Source: Marsupella aquatica (taxonomy: Eukaryota; Marchantiophyta). Taken from it: DNA of 64,000 nt. The translations under genes were made by a program, and so were the position numbers. Below are positions 45,333 to 56,795 of the stretch, one piece after another. The stretch covers positions 16,368,001 through 16,432,000 of the forward strand of contig OZ316893.1 in assembly GCA_973895155.1 (NCBI GenBank), read 5' to 3'. The stretch's first letter is position 1. The number at the start of each line of letters is the position of its first letter. The notes beneath the pieces were generated by a model, which had not been told where the DNA came from, searched no databases, and saw nothing but the letters and a program-made list of their open reading frames with translations.

Positions 45333-46117
45333 CAATATAACTTTCAATTGTTTGCTTTGTTTTTAGAATGTGCAACCCTCTCCAAATATGTTACCACAGA
45401 GATTGAGAACAACATATTGAGAAATGGGTATGCCAAAAAGAAGGAAATGGATCAGAGTCACACTCCCCATCAAGTGATAGTGGAAGCAGTAACCCTGATG
45501 AAGAGGTACCTCGGACAGATGAACAAGTAACCGATGACCGGGATAGAGCCATGGATGACTTTATGGTTGATTGGTTTGGTGCCGACACCCCTTGTGATGA
45601 AGTTAATGACCTTCCCAATGAAGGACAGGTGACCCCCAATGATCCACACCCAAGACATACCCTTGAGGGACAACGCCAATGGGAAGAAGCAGAGGAACAT
45701 GCCCAAACACCTATCTATGAGGGTGCTCATTTGAGTCATCTTTCAACCATCTTGGGGTTGATGAACCTAAAGGCTAAACACAAGGCAAACAATGCCTTGT
45801 TATCTGATATGTTTGCACTTTGCCATGATCTTATGTTACCCACTAAGAATGTGTTGCCAGCAACTTGGAAGGAGGCAAAGAGTGTTCTCTCATCTATTGG
45901 CATAGAATATCATATTGTTCATGCATGTGTGAATGATTGCATGTTATTTCATGGGGCCAATGCAAACATGTCATGCGCATACACATTGCTACACAACATA
46001 CATCGCTTGTCACACACATTCAAACATATCCACAATGCAGCATCACAAACACAAGAGAATGGAATACAAGTGGAACTCATGTCCACACATGTCCAAAACC
46101 CACAATCGCCCCCCTAG
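45333..46117 (+). pseudogene. Second copy of the CACTA tnp2 transposase, 5' part only
   Basis: From TGCAATATAAC-type sequence at about 45333 it matches 180-808 closely, including the same acceptor-like TTTTTAG, DFMVDWFGAD, EEAEEHAQTPIYEG and NDCMLFHGANANM. It has small indels (three extra codons around 45600, one frame change near 45440). After about 45970 the similarity ends abruptly, just where the first copy continues with the cysteine motif QCTTCDEPR, and the rest is unrelated sequence rich in CACA. It is a truncated copy, and the Copia element sits directly in front of it. Confidence 0.85.
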
Positions 46118-46639
46118 CTGGGAGTAAGGTCCCCTAACTCTAGCTAGCCATGAGTTCTACAAGGCTGATATACGCCTTTTTAAGTATGAAGATCAGGAGG
46201 CCGGGTGCAAGTGGTAGATTGCATGATTGAGGACTGTGATGCCTAGCCAGGAATCACCAGGCCATATTAGGAGTAAAATAGGAGGGTATACAATAAACCA
46301 TTAGTATGAGGGCAAAAAACCAGGGAAAACCATAAACAATAAACCATAAACCAGGGAAAACCATAAAGCATACATGGAACCGTAGCCGAGGCCAAAAGAG
46401 GAGTAACTATCACTAGGTCAAGATTAGGGTTAAGGCATGTAACCCTGGCGGCTACCGGTAATCGGTATCAAGACATACAGCGCTGGCCAGATGGAGGGGG
46501 GGTAAGGCAAGGCAACCCAGGAGTGACGGCTCATATTTGCACCTCGAGCAAGCAAAGTGCAAGCAGAAGCCAACGATTGTCAGCTGCGGAGGAGAACACA
46601 GGAGGGGCATAAGCAGCTACCAAGCAAAGCCAGAGAAGG

Positions 46640-47954
46640 GAATGAGCAACATCAATCACGCAACACATTTTTGGGGATGCCTGTTCGAACGGGCAAGTGA
46701 GTACGTTGGGACTTACAAAGAGGAAGAATCAAAAAGAGCAGCCCGCGAGCAATAGGGACTTGCTCGGCTGTGGGAACTGCAGAAGACAACCTTCTTAGGA
46801 GGAGAACTCATCAAGGTTGAATTCCTGTGGACACCTACTGTTGATGAGCTTGACGACCTTCTAATTCGAGACAACAAAATTGTTGGCATTTGGCAAGCCA
46901 TCAAAAACTGCAACGACAAACATTGGGACCTGAAAGGTTGCACGGTGGCGTGGACAAAAGCAACAGTGTTGGGAGAATCTTCAGGTGCCGCTGAAATGAA
47001 GAGGAAGATGGCCAACAATGAAGAAAACACACCGGCCAAGAGAACAAGGTCGGCAGCATCAAGGAAGCCGGCCGAATAGGGAAGGTAGAGAGAGGAGGAA
47101 ATCGAGGAACAAGAAGTCGACCCAGTCAATGCCGTCCCTACCCAAGACAACACCTGGAAGGGATGGGCGGCAATGATACCACTGGCAATGCAACTACATT
47201 TTGCACGAGAGGAGGATGCATGCTTTACAGCCATGCAAACCAAGAAGTACCAAGGCTTCATGGCCCGATCAGGCTTGGAGACCTTTGTAAGACTGCCGTG
47301 GCTGAGGAAGGAGGTGCCAGAATTGGACTTACTGGAATTCGTGGTATCGTGGGATTACCAATGTGTTTGGCTTGCTGATGGGCAACAAAGCTAAGGTAGA
47401 AACCTGGAAGAACTTGCCAAACAAGGAATTTAGATCGTTCCCTGGGCCGTCAACAAAGAATGGCTTCCTCCGGAGCACCTGCACCAACCCGCATATTGGA
47501 GAAATAATTGATTTCTTCCGGGTAACAATGCATTGCAACTGGCCGAGGCCGGAGCTCGGGGGGTTAACTAAGTGTATATTTTGGGGTACCACGTGCAATC
47601 CAAGAATATTCTCTATTTTCAATATTAATAAACTATTTTACTTTATAAAGGGTATATATTAAAGAATATTCTATAAACATGAGTTTATAATACCTTCTTT
47701 TGCCTCCTACGCTTTTTAAAAATTTAATTAAAATCTGCCAAAAATACCTATTTTGGATCGCACGTGGTTTCTAAGATTTTTGATAGTCAACCCCCCGAGG
47801 GCCGGAGATCAGCAAGCCACAAGTGTACCTGGCAGAGAGGCCAGACCCAAGCCGGGATTACAATGGGTACCTCCTCAACCAACTCAGAAAGATATTAAAG
47901 GAGGAATAGCAGGTGATTAGCCAAGGGAGCGTATCCCGGCTTGGTTATCACATG
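46640..47954 (+). pseudogene. Copy D gag/plant-mobile-domain-like N-terminal half
   Basis: It reads MSNINHATHFWGCLFER from 46640, stops at 46753-46755, then the basic segment and DACFTAMQTKKYQGFMARSG. A deletion near 47345 removes the VYGKDFYLTP segment, leaving VFGLLMGNKAKVETW and GFLRSTCTNPHIGEI. The MITE then splits the reading at HCNWPRPE. It resumes at 47808 with VYLAERPDPSRDYNGYLL and a stop at 47908-47910. Confidence 0.7.
47555..47799. mobile_element. 245-bp AT-rich MITE with 8-bp target duplication
   Basis: It starts CTCGGGGGGTTAACTA and ends with the inverted version, TAGTCAACCCCCCGAG. A further inverted match ACCACGTGCAATCC / GGATCGCACGTGGT lies 20-30 bp inside each end. The target duplication GGCCGGAG is at 47547-47554 and 47800-47807, within the copy D coding frame. 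The internal part is AT-rich and non-coding. An 8-bp duplication fits hAT-type, less likely MULE-type; I do not recognise the family. Confidence 0.88.
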
Positions 47955-50707
47955 TGTCAAGCGATTAACATGGGTCTTAACACCAAAAACATCACTATTA
48001 GGTACCAAAACCATCTCCTTGTACCTGAGGATCACAAAGGGATGTTGTGAAGGCCGATAAAGACCAGTTTATGCCCTTAACACCAGACTATCATAGCAAG
48101 ACTCTATCACACATCACCCAAGCTCAATCCTTAGGAACCAAGGTTGGGAATCAGATCCTGTGCTCATGATAGTTCTGGTGAGAAGGGGTCTTCATATCGG
48201 GCCCGTACACATAGGGCCTAGCGCTATGGTGCGCATATGTCTATACGTATGCTTACTATCATAGGTATATTTCTATTCCGCCGCCAGAATGTACCCATAA
48301 ACCAATGACTCCTGACTGATTCCCGGCTTAGGGACTTCTAAGCCATTGCCCCACCACTCTGCCATTCCACTCTCAGCAATCAGAGCTATGACAACCCTCA
48401 CCCAACCCACTTCAATGCACCCGGTACACCTCTCAGTGGCGCTGCTAGTCCCATCATACACTCAGATTGCCTCACACACACACACATCCATGAGAGAAAT
48501 GAGGCTTGAGAGGAAAACTCAATTAGATTCAAAGATGTGCACAATAGTTCACTAAGAACACTTGATCCGAACAATAGGCCCGAAGGCTGTCTACTCCAGA
48601 TTGCAACGTGCTTGCCCTGCAACCCCCGTGCTTGCCATGCAAGCTCAATCCTGAACCTGAGCCCGACTCACTCCAGATTGCGACGGTAGATTGGACTCAA
48701 ACCAATCCCGTACTTGCCTTGCAAACTCAATCCTGAACTCAACCTCCTTCACTGCACTTCATTCTTGGGGGCACATACAAATCTCACACCTCCATTTCAG
48801 AATGGCAAGTTACACATGCACAGTTGACTTGACTTCAAAGCTGGTACCAGGCCTAACGGCAATCTACCCCAGATTGCAATGAGGCCTGGCCTCATGCTTG
48901 CCCTGCAAGCTCAGCTCTGGCCATAAATCCCTTAGTGCTCTCTACCAGACAAAGGCTGGGACTCCCCATGGATCACGTAGCCTTGCCAGACTAAATTGTA
49001 AGTGCTCCTCCTGCTACCCCTCAATCAGTATCTCAGCCTCCCTAATGTGCTCACCGCAAATCACATTGAAATCCTCCCCACATTTTGCAATCACCAACAC
49101 ATCACCTATCACCAAGGCTCTGTATCGGGGGAAAAGAACCCAATTGTGTTGCCTACTAGAAAGAGCCACAATCCAGCTTGCAAACCTGGCCAACTGTTGC
49201 TGTGAAGCGTGGCTGATCACTCCCTGAGTAATAGCTCAACCAAGCTCTCCCCAACACATAGCTTCCAAGCCCAGCCTTCCTTGCACAGAGCTCCTCCCTG
49301 CTGCTCAGTCTACGTGAGATCACACAACTGATGTCCCCCCCCCCTTGCCTCTACCGGGGCTGCTCTATATACTCTCATACTGAGCCCAAATAAGTGGATA
49401 CTACGCTGCTGGAGCCCCATCCCAGCCCTAACAGAGCCGTCACTATCTCTAACTACTGAACCCTAACTCGCAACTTTATTTCTATCTTGAATTGGCTATG
49501 TACTTCGGATTTGGCCCTCCTCCATAGTTTTTGCGAGCTTGCGCCTCCTCTCCCAATTTCTCTATTCACCCATTTGCTGTGTGGATAGCAGCGTTGGAAG
49601 CGGCTTGAGCTCCTCTTTCCAACGAGGTCAATTATAGCCGATTTGGTCAAATACACAAAAAGTTGTGCCCCCATAACTGAGAGGGGGTATTCACTGTTGC
49701 GCTAACCCGAGTTACATATCTAACCCGAGTTTGGCTAACCTAGCTATCCTATCTAACCCGAGTAGAGCTAACCCGTGGTCTCGGGTTAGGCCGCTACCCG
49801 CTATCCGCTAATTCTAGGCTAAGCTGAGCCCGAACCCGAGCTTATCTATGCTAACCCGAGCCCATGTTTAGGCTAACCCGAGTTCAATCTAACCCAAGCT
49901 CAATCTAACCCAAACCCGGGTTAAGCCTAAGCTGAAGCCGTGTTGACCTTAGCTAAGCTGAAGCTGTGTTGACCTGAGCTAAGCTGAAGCCGAGCTCACA
50001 TAAGCTAAGCCGTGGCCGAGCTTAGGTTAACCCAAAACCGAAGCCGAATCCGCTAATTCCGACCACAAGTTAACCTGTCACACTAATCAGACAGTATCTT
50101 TCTTAACACACCTTTGTTTCCCAAGTGTTTTATATTGATTTTACTCGCCTTGACCAGATCTTTCCAATGCTCTTTACAGATCCGGATTTGGTGACATATT
50201 GAAAGAGATATGGTCACCGACCACCTGCGACATAGCTTTTATTTCCCTAACTTTCTAAGACTAGACTATGAACCACTAACCCAAATAACAAAATGAAGCT
50301 ACACACCCAAAGACATTCAGATTTTATCATGAGAACAATCACCATACCACACAGCTTCATATTCAGCTATGGAGACTTGCTTCCTTGAATTACCATGCCT
50401 ACCTCCGTACCGGCGTCTTGAAGGGCCTTCATGCTCCATCTTGCTTGTCAAGAAGATGGTGTGGTTGAAGAGCTGAATCCTCTCTTCCCCAGTTTCTCCT
50501 TTGTGGCCTTGACAGTGACTACCTCAACTGTGTCTGCCTTGGTTGTGCAGTCTTCAAGTTGAAATACCTTTATCCCTACTCTTAACGCCATGATTGCCCT
50601 TATTCTTGCCATCTTGCTAATTGTTATGCAATATCAATAGCTACTCCTTGCATAGAGTAGCCTAGTTAATCAGATTATAGAATAATGACCATGTCATCGG
50701 CGTCACA
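47955..50707. mobile_element. 2,753-bp non-coding element with TG...CA ends
   Basis: It begins TGTCAAGCGATTAAC and ends GGCGTCACA. A 5-bp duplication ACATG flanks it (47950-47954 and 50708-50712), and removing it restores the copy D reading (LGYH-MPLLCQYARSQ). No long ORF and no long direct repeat was found. It contains the module shared with other TG...CA elements (48263-48298 and GGCTTAGGGACTTCTAAGCC at 48325-48344). It may be a solo LTR or a non-autonomous unit. Confidence 0.8.
49690..50070. repeat. Degenerate CTAACCCGAG repeat array
   Basis: The word CTAACCCGAG or close variants occurs about a dozen times at 49700-49920. Then AAGCTGAAGCCG-type words occur at 49930-50050. Spacing is irregular. 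It lies within the 2,753-bp element. Confidence 0.7.
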
Positions 50708-50712
50708 ACATG

Positions 50713-51548
50713 CCGTTGTTATGCCAGTATGCCCGAAGTCAAATCTTTGCCCCGATCCTTCCCCTGCAGGCTATAGCACCAAAAGAGGAATCAGACCCGA
50801 GGCCGACAGCAAAGCAACCCGATCCGCCCGACAGCCCCACGATAGCTCAGGTCTTCCGACAGGTGCCGGAAGCTGGTCCGATGCAACAACCGGGCATGCA
50901 GAGCCTCTTGCACATACTGAACAAGGAGAAGGCGGCTCTAGCACCAGAGGCAGCAGTAGTGGGCAGCAAAGAACCACTAGAGGAGAACCCATGGCCAGGG
51001 GTCGTAAACAGAAGCAGGCCGGAAAACAAGCCAGGGGTGCGGATGTATGTAGGAGCCTCTAGTGAAGAATCAGAGGAGCTGGGACCCAGGGTTCCTAGTC
51101 CTGAAAAGGAGTGTGGAAGTCAGGAGCAGGAGCCGGAAGGGCAAGCTGCACGCATGTATAATCTTTGGCAGGAGGCCGGGTTTACGGCTAGTCCTAGAGA
51201 GGACAAGCAGGCACCAGGACACCCAAAGGCCGGGGAATACGTGGAGGAATACCACGAGGACTTGGGTTACGGGTCGGATCGCTCGGTACCAAGGGTGCGG
51301 ACCTGCGGCTATTTTATCCCCAGACTACCAAGAGTGGTGCGTGGGGATCCACAACAGCAGGGGGCCCGGAGTCTCCCCCACTGGACGTACCTCCACCAAT
51401 GTTTGACGGAAGACAATAGGCCGATCACGAGTTGCAGCAGCGATTCAATGACCTGGAGGAAGCAACCCTGGCCAAGGAGAAGGACTTGCCAGGCGGTGGA
51501 TGGCCGGAGGACATTCGGCAAATAGCAGGGACTCAAGCCGTGCCTTTG
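50713..51548 (+). pseudogene. Copy D protein, linker part
   Basis: It continues the copy D frame after the 2,753-bp insertion: PLLCQYARSQIFAPILPLQ, TIAQVFRQ, GMQSLLHILNKEK, GVRMYVGASSEESEE and VRTCGYFIPRLPRVVRGD. The frame shifts near 51410, then reads QQRFNDLEEATLAKEKDLPGGGWPEDIRQIA and is cut by copy E at 51548. Confidence 0.75.
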
Positions 51549-52423
51549 TGTGGTGCGTCCCATGGCTCCCTAAACCCAAGAAACCCCCCTGGACAAGCCG
51601 ATTCCCGCAGGTTTTGCGGCTTAGCGGCATGGGATGCTGCTAACTCTCTACTAACATTTTACACACATACACTGGACAGATCCTTCATCGGGTCATGAGA
51701 TACGTAGTCGGCCTATTCTATGCCTTCCCTTGTCTTCCTCTTGTGGTCTTCCTTTAGGTATGTTTGGATTCCATAGCCGGAATGATCCCCAACTGGCTTG
51801 GGTAAGCCGGTAAGACCTCTCTCTCAGCTCGACACATCCAACTCTTACTACCTTGCTTACTCCCTTCTCTTGGTTGATGTGGGCAATCTTCAAACAAGTT
51901 AATGTGACACACAAATAGCAAAATGACTCCTTCTAACTGAGTTATACCATGCTTTTGCCATACAAACAGTACTTCTCATACACAAGATCTGCAAACTAAG
52001 CCGTGAGGCCAACTCTATTCATCTCTTAGGCATGAGGAAACATGAATATACACAAGGGTCACAATATAACTAACCGAGAGCTTCTTTTACTACTTGATCC
52101 CAGCCCTGCTGGTGCACTAAAAGCTTGTTAAGGAAGAAGGCCCTGAACTCCCCGCTGCCCAGGTACTTATCCTGGCAGTGGATCCGCCTAATTCCTTGCA
52201 GCATAAGCCTAATCTATCCTATCTGTAATCTACCTATGTACAGCGAGGCAGGAGCACAAGTGTTGCTCTTACCAGTGGATCCGCAATCCCACTAATCTAA
52301 GTGTCAGGGCCGCCTCTTGGTCCTGATCCTAAGTCTGAACTTGGAGATCTGAGCCCGCCCTGCCCACTCACGCCTCCTCCCTCCATGTCCGCCCTCCTTA
52401 AAAGGAGCGGCCCTCCACCACCG

Positions 52424-55400
52424 TCATGGTAGCGGTGGCTGGTCTTCAATGGATGCCCCCAACGCTTCCTCCGCAGCCACTGCCGTAGGTCCGTCTTCAG
52501 ACAGATTACCTGCCCCAGACCCAGTCAACTCACCCGCGGCCTGACCAGGTCCACCCTCGGCTTCGGCCTCAGCATCGGCCACGGACTCTAATACGGCTAT
52601 GGCCTCCCCGACATGCTCAAGTGGTGGATCCGGTACTCCGGGTTCATCATTGAGTATCTTGGCCTCAGCTTTGCCATCCCCGCCTTCTAGGGCAGTTGGA
52701 TCCTCTGCCGTGACCCTGCTTGAGGTTGGTGTCGGGTTCTCCTCCGTGGTCACGACTGCTGGAGAAGCCGTGTTACTCCCTGACCCAGAAGGTTTCCGCT
52801 TCTTCTTCTTCCCTGGTTTGGCAACTGGTCCCTTCCCCTTGCCACTTACCTCCGGCAGTGGTGCGAGTGTTGCGGCTTGTCCTTTGGCTAGTACTACTCC
52901 TGGCAACTTGGTTGCCCCAATTGGAGTTGGAACTGATGAAGCCAAGCACTTAAATACTGCGGCTTGTTTCTTTAGCCGCTCTGTTTGGTTGTCGGCCCGC
53001 CGCTGTAAGTTCTCCATCTTCCTCGTGCTTTCTTCCAACTCCACAGGTGTTTTGTCCAGGTCCTTCCGCACCTACTCCAGCTCCTTTTGGGCTTTCTCTA
53101 ACTCCTTTTGGGCTTCCTCCAATTCCTTCTTTAAGGTAGCCCTCTCCTCTTGGGTTGCTCTTAGCTCTTTGTCAAGCTTTGTTACGACCTCAGACTCCAT
53201 TTTATTCATCTTGGCATAAGTCTGATCGAGCTGGTCATCTTTCTCACGCAGGTCGGCCTTGAAGCTGGCCGTTAGGGATGCAAGCTCCTGCTGCAGCACA
53301 ATAATCCCTTGATAGGATTTCCCTAACTCGGCCTCCTTCTGCTCAAGGGCTCCGCGGATATCCTCGAGCTCCCCCTTCAACGCCCTCTCCCTCCTCTAGG
53401 TCTCCGCCATGGCCTGATTGTTGGTTGCTATGTGGGCCTCCTCTGCGTCCCTTAGTTCTCGCTTCCACTTCTCCCTTTCCTTGACCGCATTGGCCAACTC
53501 CCCTCGGGTCCGAGTCAGTTTATCCTTGATAATCTGATTATCAGACTGAGCGGTATCCAGTTGCCCCTGCATGATGTTTAGCTCATGCCGCTTAATCCGC
53601 AGCTCATCTTGGGCTTTCTTGGCCGCCTTTAGGTCCTCTGCCTCGGCTACCTTCTCCCTAAGCCGTTGGATGACCTCGTCCTTCTTCCTTCTCTCCAAAG
53701 CCATCGCTTCTTCCAATCGGCGTTTCTCCAACATCTCCCTCTGGAAAAAGGGTCCCTGCTCCAACTCCTCCCCAAAGATGCTGAGCGCAAGTTCCCCAAA
53801 CATCTCCCCGTACTCCATGGCTCTTTCTTTAGCATAGGTGGAGTGAGTAGAAGTCATCGACATCAACCACCGTGGCCTTTGTTCCCAAGCCGCCTTCCAT
53901 ATTTCTTCTATCGTGGCTGGAGGGCTGCCCCATCTTTCTGCAAGCCGCCGGATGTCCTCTGGCCATTCTCCCCCAGGTAAATCATTCTCCCTAGCTAGGG
54001 CTGCCTCCTCTTCTTCCCTGAGTCGCTCCTGAAATTCTTGTGCCGTCTATTTTATTCCGTCAAAGCTTGGGGGAGCGACATCTGGCGGGGGAGACTCGGG
54101 GCTATTCTGCTGGGTGGGGTCCCCTCAAACTACTCTTGCAAGCGTGGGGATGAAACGGCCACAGGTCCTTATTCCTGGGACATGATGGTCCGATCCGTAG
54201 CCAGAGTCATCATTGTCGTAGTCCTCCACCTCCTCCCCAACTTGGACTACTGACTCCTCTCGCTGCTCTCCTGGTCTTGCTGTGAACACGGCCTCCTGCC
54301 GATCATAGCTCACAGGTCCTAGTTCCTCCTCCGGCTTCCAGGCTATCTTCTCCCTCTCTTTCCTGTGAACACGAGCCTTAGGCTGCCTTCCCTCAGCTTC
54401 GGGACTTGAGGCTCCTACATACATTCGAACCCCCGACTCATGTTCCGGCCTCCTTCTTTCCTTGGCTCCGGTAAAGGGGTTTTCCTTCATGAGTCGGCTT
54501 AGGCCGACCTCTAAAGTAGTGTCCTGTACCTGTGCCGTGGGCGTTGCCATTGCCATCCTCTTTTCCTTCTCCAGCAATTTCAGCAGATTCTGCATGCCTG
54601 GTTGCTGCATTGGCAAGTCTTCCCTCCTTGGCCTAAACACCTGCTCGATCGTCGGACTGTCGGGCTGGTTGGGCTTCTCTGGTGCCGGCCTCTATTCCTA
54701 AACCTCCTCTGGTGCCCTTGCCTGCAGGGGAAGTACCGGGGCAAAGATCTGACTTCGGGCATACCGGCACAACAGCGACATGTGATAGCCAAGCCGGGAC
54801 ACGCTTCCCTTGCCGATCACCTACTATTCCTCCTTCAAGATCTTCTTCAGTTGGGTGAGGAGGTACCCGTTGTAGTCCCGGCTTGGGTCTGGTCTCTCCG
54901 CCAGGTAGACCTGCGCCTTGCCAATCTCTGGCCTTGGCAAGTTGCAATGCATGGTTACCCGCAAGAAATCGATTATCTCTCCTATGTGCGGGTTGGTGCA
55001 GGTGTTCCGAAAGAAGCCATTCTTCGTTGATGGCCCTGGAAACGACCGGAACTCCTTGTCTGGCAAGGTCTTCCTGGTATCTACTTTGGTCTTATTGCCC
55101 ATCGGCAAGCCAAACACTTCGGCAATCACTCGGGGAGTGAGATAAAAATCCTTCCCATACACCCTTGTGGAATTGGTTTCGGGCTCCCAAGATCCCACAA
55201 ATTCTATTAAGTCTGAATCCGGCACCTCCAGCTTCAGCCATGGTAATTTCACGAAGGCTTCCAAGCCGGATCCGGCCATGAAGCCTTGGTACTTCCGAGT
55301 CTGCATAGCTGTAAAGCATGCATCCTCTTCACGTGCAAAGTGTAATTGCACTTCCTCGGGGAGGCTCGCCGCCTAGCCTTTCCAGGTGTCATCCCTTGTT

Positions 55401-56217
55401 GGAACGACATTGATGGGGTTGACCTCCTCTTCTTTGACTTCTTCTTGCCTCCTGCTCCCTTGCTCGGCTGGCTTCCTTGGTGCCGCCGACCTCGTTCTCT
55501 TTGCAGGGGTGGTCTCTTTGTTGTTGTTCCCTTTCCTCTTCATAGCTGCTGCCGTGGATGTTTCTTTGAGGATGGTTGCCTTTGTCCACCCCTCCGTGCT
55601 ACCCTTCAACTCCCAGTGTATGTCGCTGCAGCGGTTGATGGCTTCCCGGATGCCGACTATTCTGTTCTCGCAAAACAAAAGGTCATCTAGCTCGTCGCCA
55701 GTAGGTGTCCACAGGAATTCAGCCGTGATGAGTTCTCCTCCTAAGAAGGCAGACTTCTGCAGCTCCCACAGTCAAGCGAGGTCCTGTTGTTCTTGAGCTG
55801 CTCTTTCCAATTCTTCATCCTCGTAGGTCCCAATGTACTCAGTTGCTCATTCTAACAGGCATCCCCAAAAATGAGCAGCTTGATTGACGTTGCTCATACC
55901 CTTCTTTGAATTGATAGTCGGTATCTGCTCCCACCCCAAGTGCTTGCCTAAGCATTTGATAGTAGTTGGCTTCATGTAGTCGTCTGCTTAGTTCGTGCTT
56001 GCAAATGAGCCACCATTCCTTGCGATCGGTCCTTACCCCCCTTGCCGCCATTAGTTACCCATAGCCGCCGGTACTTAGCGTTACCCATTAGTTACCCATT
56101 AGTTACCCATTAGTTCCTTCCCATTAGTTACCCATAGCCGCCGGTACTTAGCGTGCCCTAACCCTAATCGTGTTCCCTCCCCCGATGTCCTTACTTCCGG
56201 CCTTGGCTTGGGTTCCA
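52424..56217 (-). pseudogene. Copy E gag/plant-mobile-domain-like plus coiled-coil protein
   Basis: ATG 56215-56217 begins the leader. 55678-55373 and 55351-54824 hold the basic and mobile-domain-like parts (LTPRVIAEVFGLP, FFRNTCTNPHIGEI). 54640-54125 is the linker (TIEQVFRPRREDLPMQQPGM, VRTCGRFIPTLARVV). 53866-53396, 53380-53072 and 53071-52424 form the coiled coil and the Pro/Glu/Ala tail. Breaks are mostly single stops: 54830-54832 region, 54122-54127, 53396-53398 and 53072-53074. The order is the same as in copy B. The tail lacks the EAIAEA expansion. Confidence 0.75.
56050..56160. repeat. TTAGTTACCCA tandem repeats and local duplication in copy E
   Basis: TAGTTACCCAT is repeated about three times in a row at 56080-56120, between two copies of CATAGCCGCCGGTACTTAGCG (56061-56081 and 56130-56150). 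It is a local expansion absent from copies A and B. Confidence 0.8.
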
Positions 56218-56341
56218 TAGTTACCTTTAATTGTTTATATTTTCCTTGTTTTTGGTACTATACTAATGTGTTTCCAGGGTACACTCTTGATTTTTACCAT
56301 TTAAACTGGCCTAGTGATTCTTGGCTAGGCATCACACTTTG

Positions 56342-56795
56342 CCCACGGTTGAGGAGATATGAAGGGCGGCTTGGAAAGTAAGGCCACGTTGGGAGATGCC
56401 GACATCTCCTAACCACTCCACCTATGCACATTCCAGAGCCTTGGAGTATGGGAGGATGTGCGGGCTACTCGCCTTCAACATCTTTGGGGTAGAATTGGAG
56501 ACAGGGCCTTTCGTCCATAAGGAGATGTTGGAGAAAAGCCGATTGGAGGACGCACTGGCTTTGGAGAGGATGAAGAAGGAGGAAGTCATCCGGCGGCTAA
56601 GGGAGAAGGAAGCCGAGGCCGAAGAGTTAAAGGTGGCCAAGCAGGCCTAAGACGAGCTACAAGTTAGGAAGCATGAAATAAGTATCATGCAGGGGAAACT
56701 AGCCCAGACTCAGGAAGACTTGGCTGAAACCCTCAAGGAGAAGGAGAAGTGGAAGCAAGAGCTTAAGAAGGCAGAGGCAGCTCTCTTTGAACACA
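56342..56795 (+). pseudogene. Copy D coiled-coil fragment
   Basis: It continues copy D beyond copy E: LPTVEEI, a TGA, RAAWKVRPRWEM, HSTYAHSRALEYGRMCG, then the coiled coil MLEKSRLEDALALERMKKEE. A TAA falls at 56648-56650, then HEISIMQGKLAQTQEDLAETLKEK. Similarity ends near 56790, at the Gypsy junction. Confidence 0.75.

Larger units (their letters stand above)
51549..56336 (-). mobile_element. TGTG/CACA family, copy E, full length, nested in copy D
   Basis: 4,788 bp on the minus strand, with its 5' end at 56336 and 3' end at 51549 (GGGACGCACCACA). A perfect duplication CTTTG lies at 51544-51548 and 56337-56341. It rejoins the copy D reading between IAGTQAVP and LPTVEEI. Confidence 0.93.
46234..56795 (+). 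mobile_element. TGTG/CACA family, copy D, with three insertions and a lost 3' end
   Basis: The 5' end is TGTGATGCCTAGCCAGG at 46234. Coding pieces appear in order at 46600-47554, 47808-47954, 50713-51548 and 56342-56795. The gaps are a 245-bp MITE, a 2,753-bp element and copy E, each with its own target duplication. The 3' half is missing: inside the coiled coil, at about 56790, the sequence passes into a Gypsy fragment. This is the most diverged copy in the window. Its linker differs most and its ORF has many stops. Confidence 0.85.
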
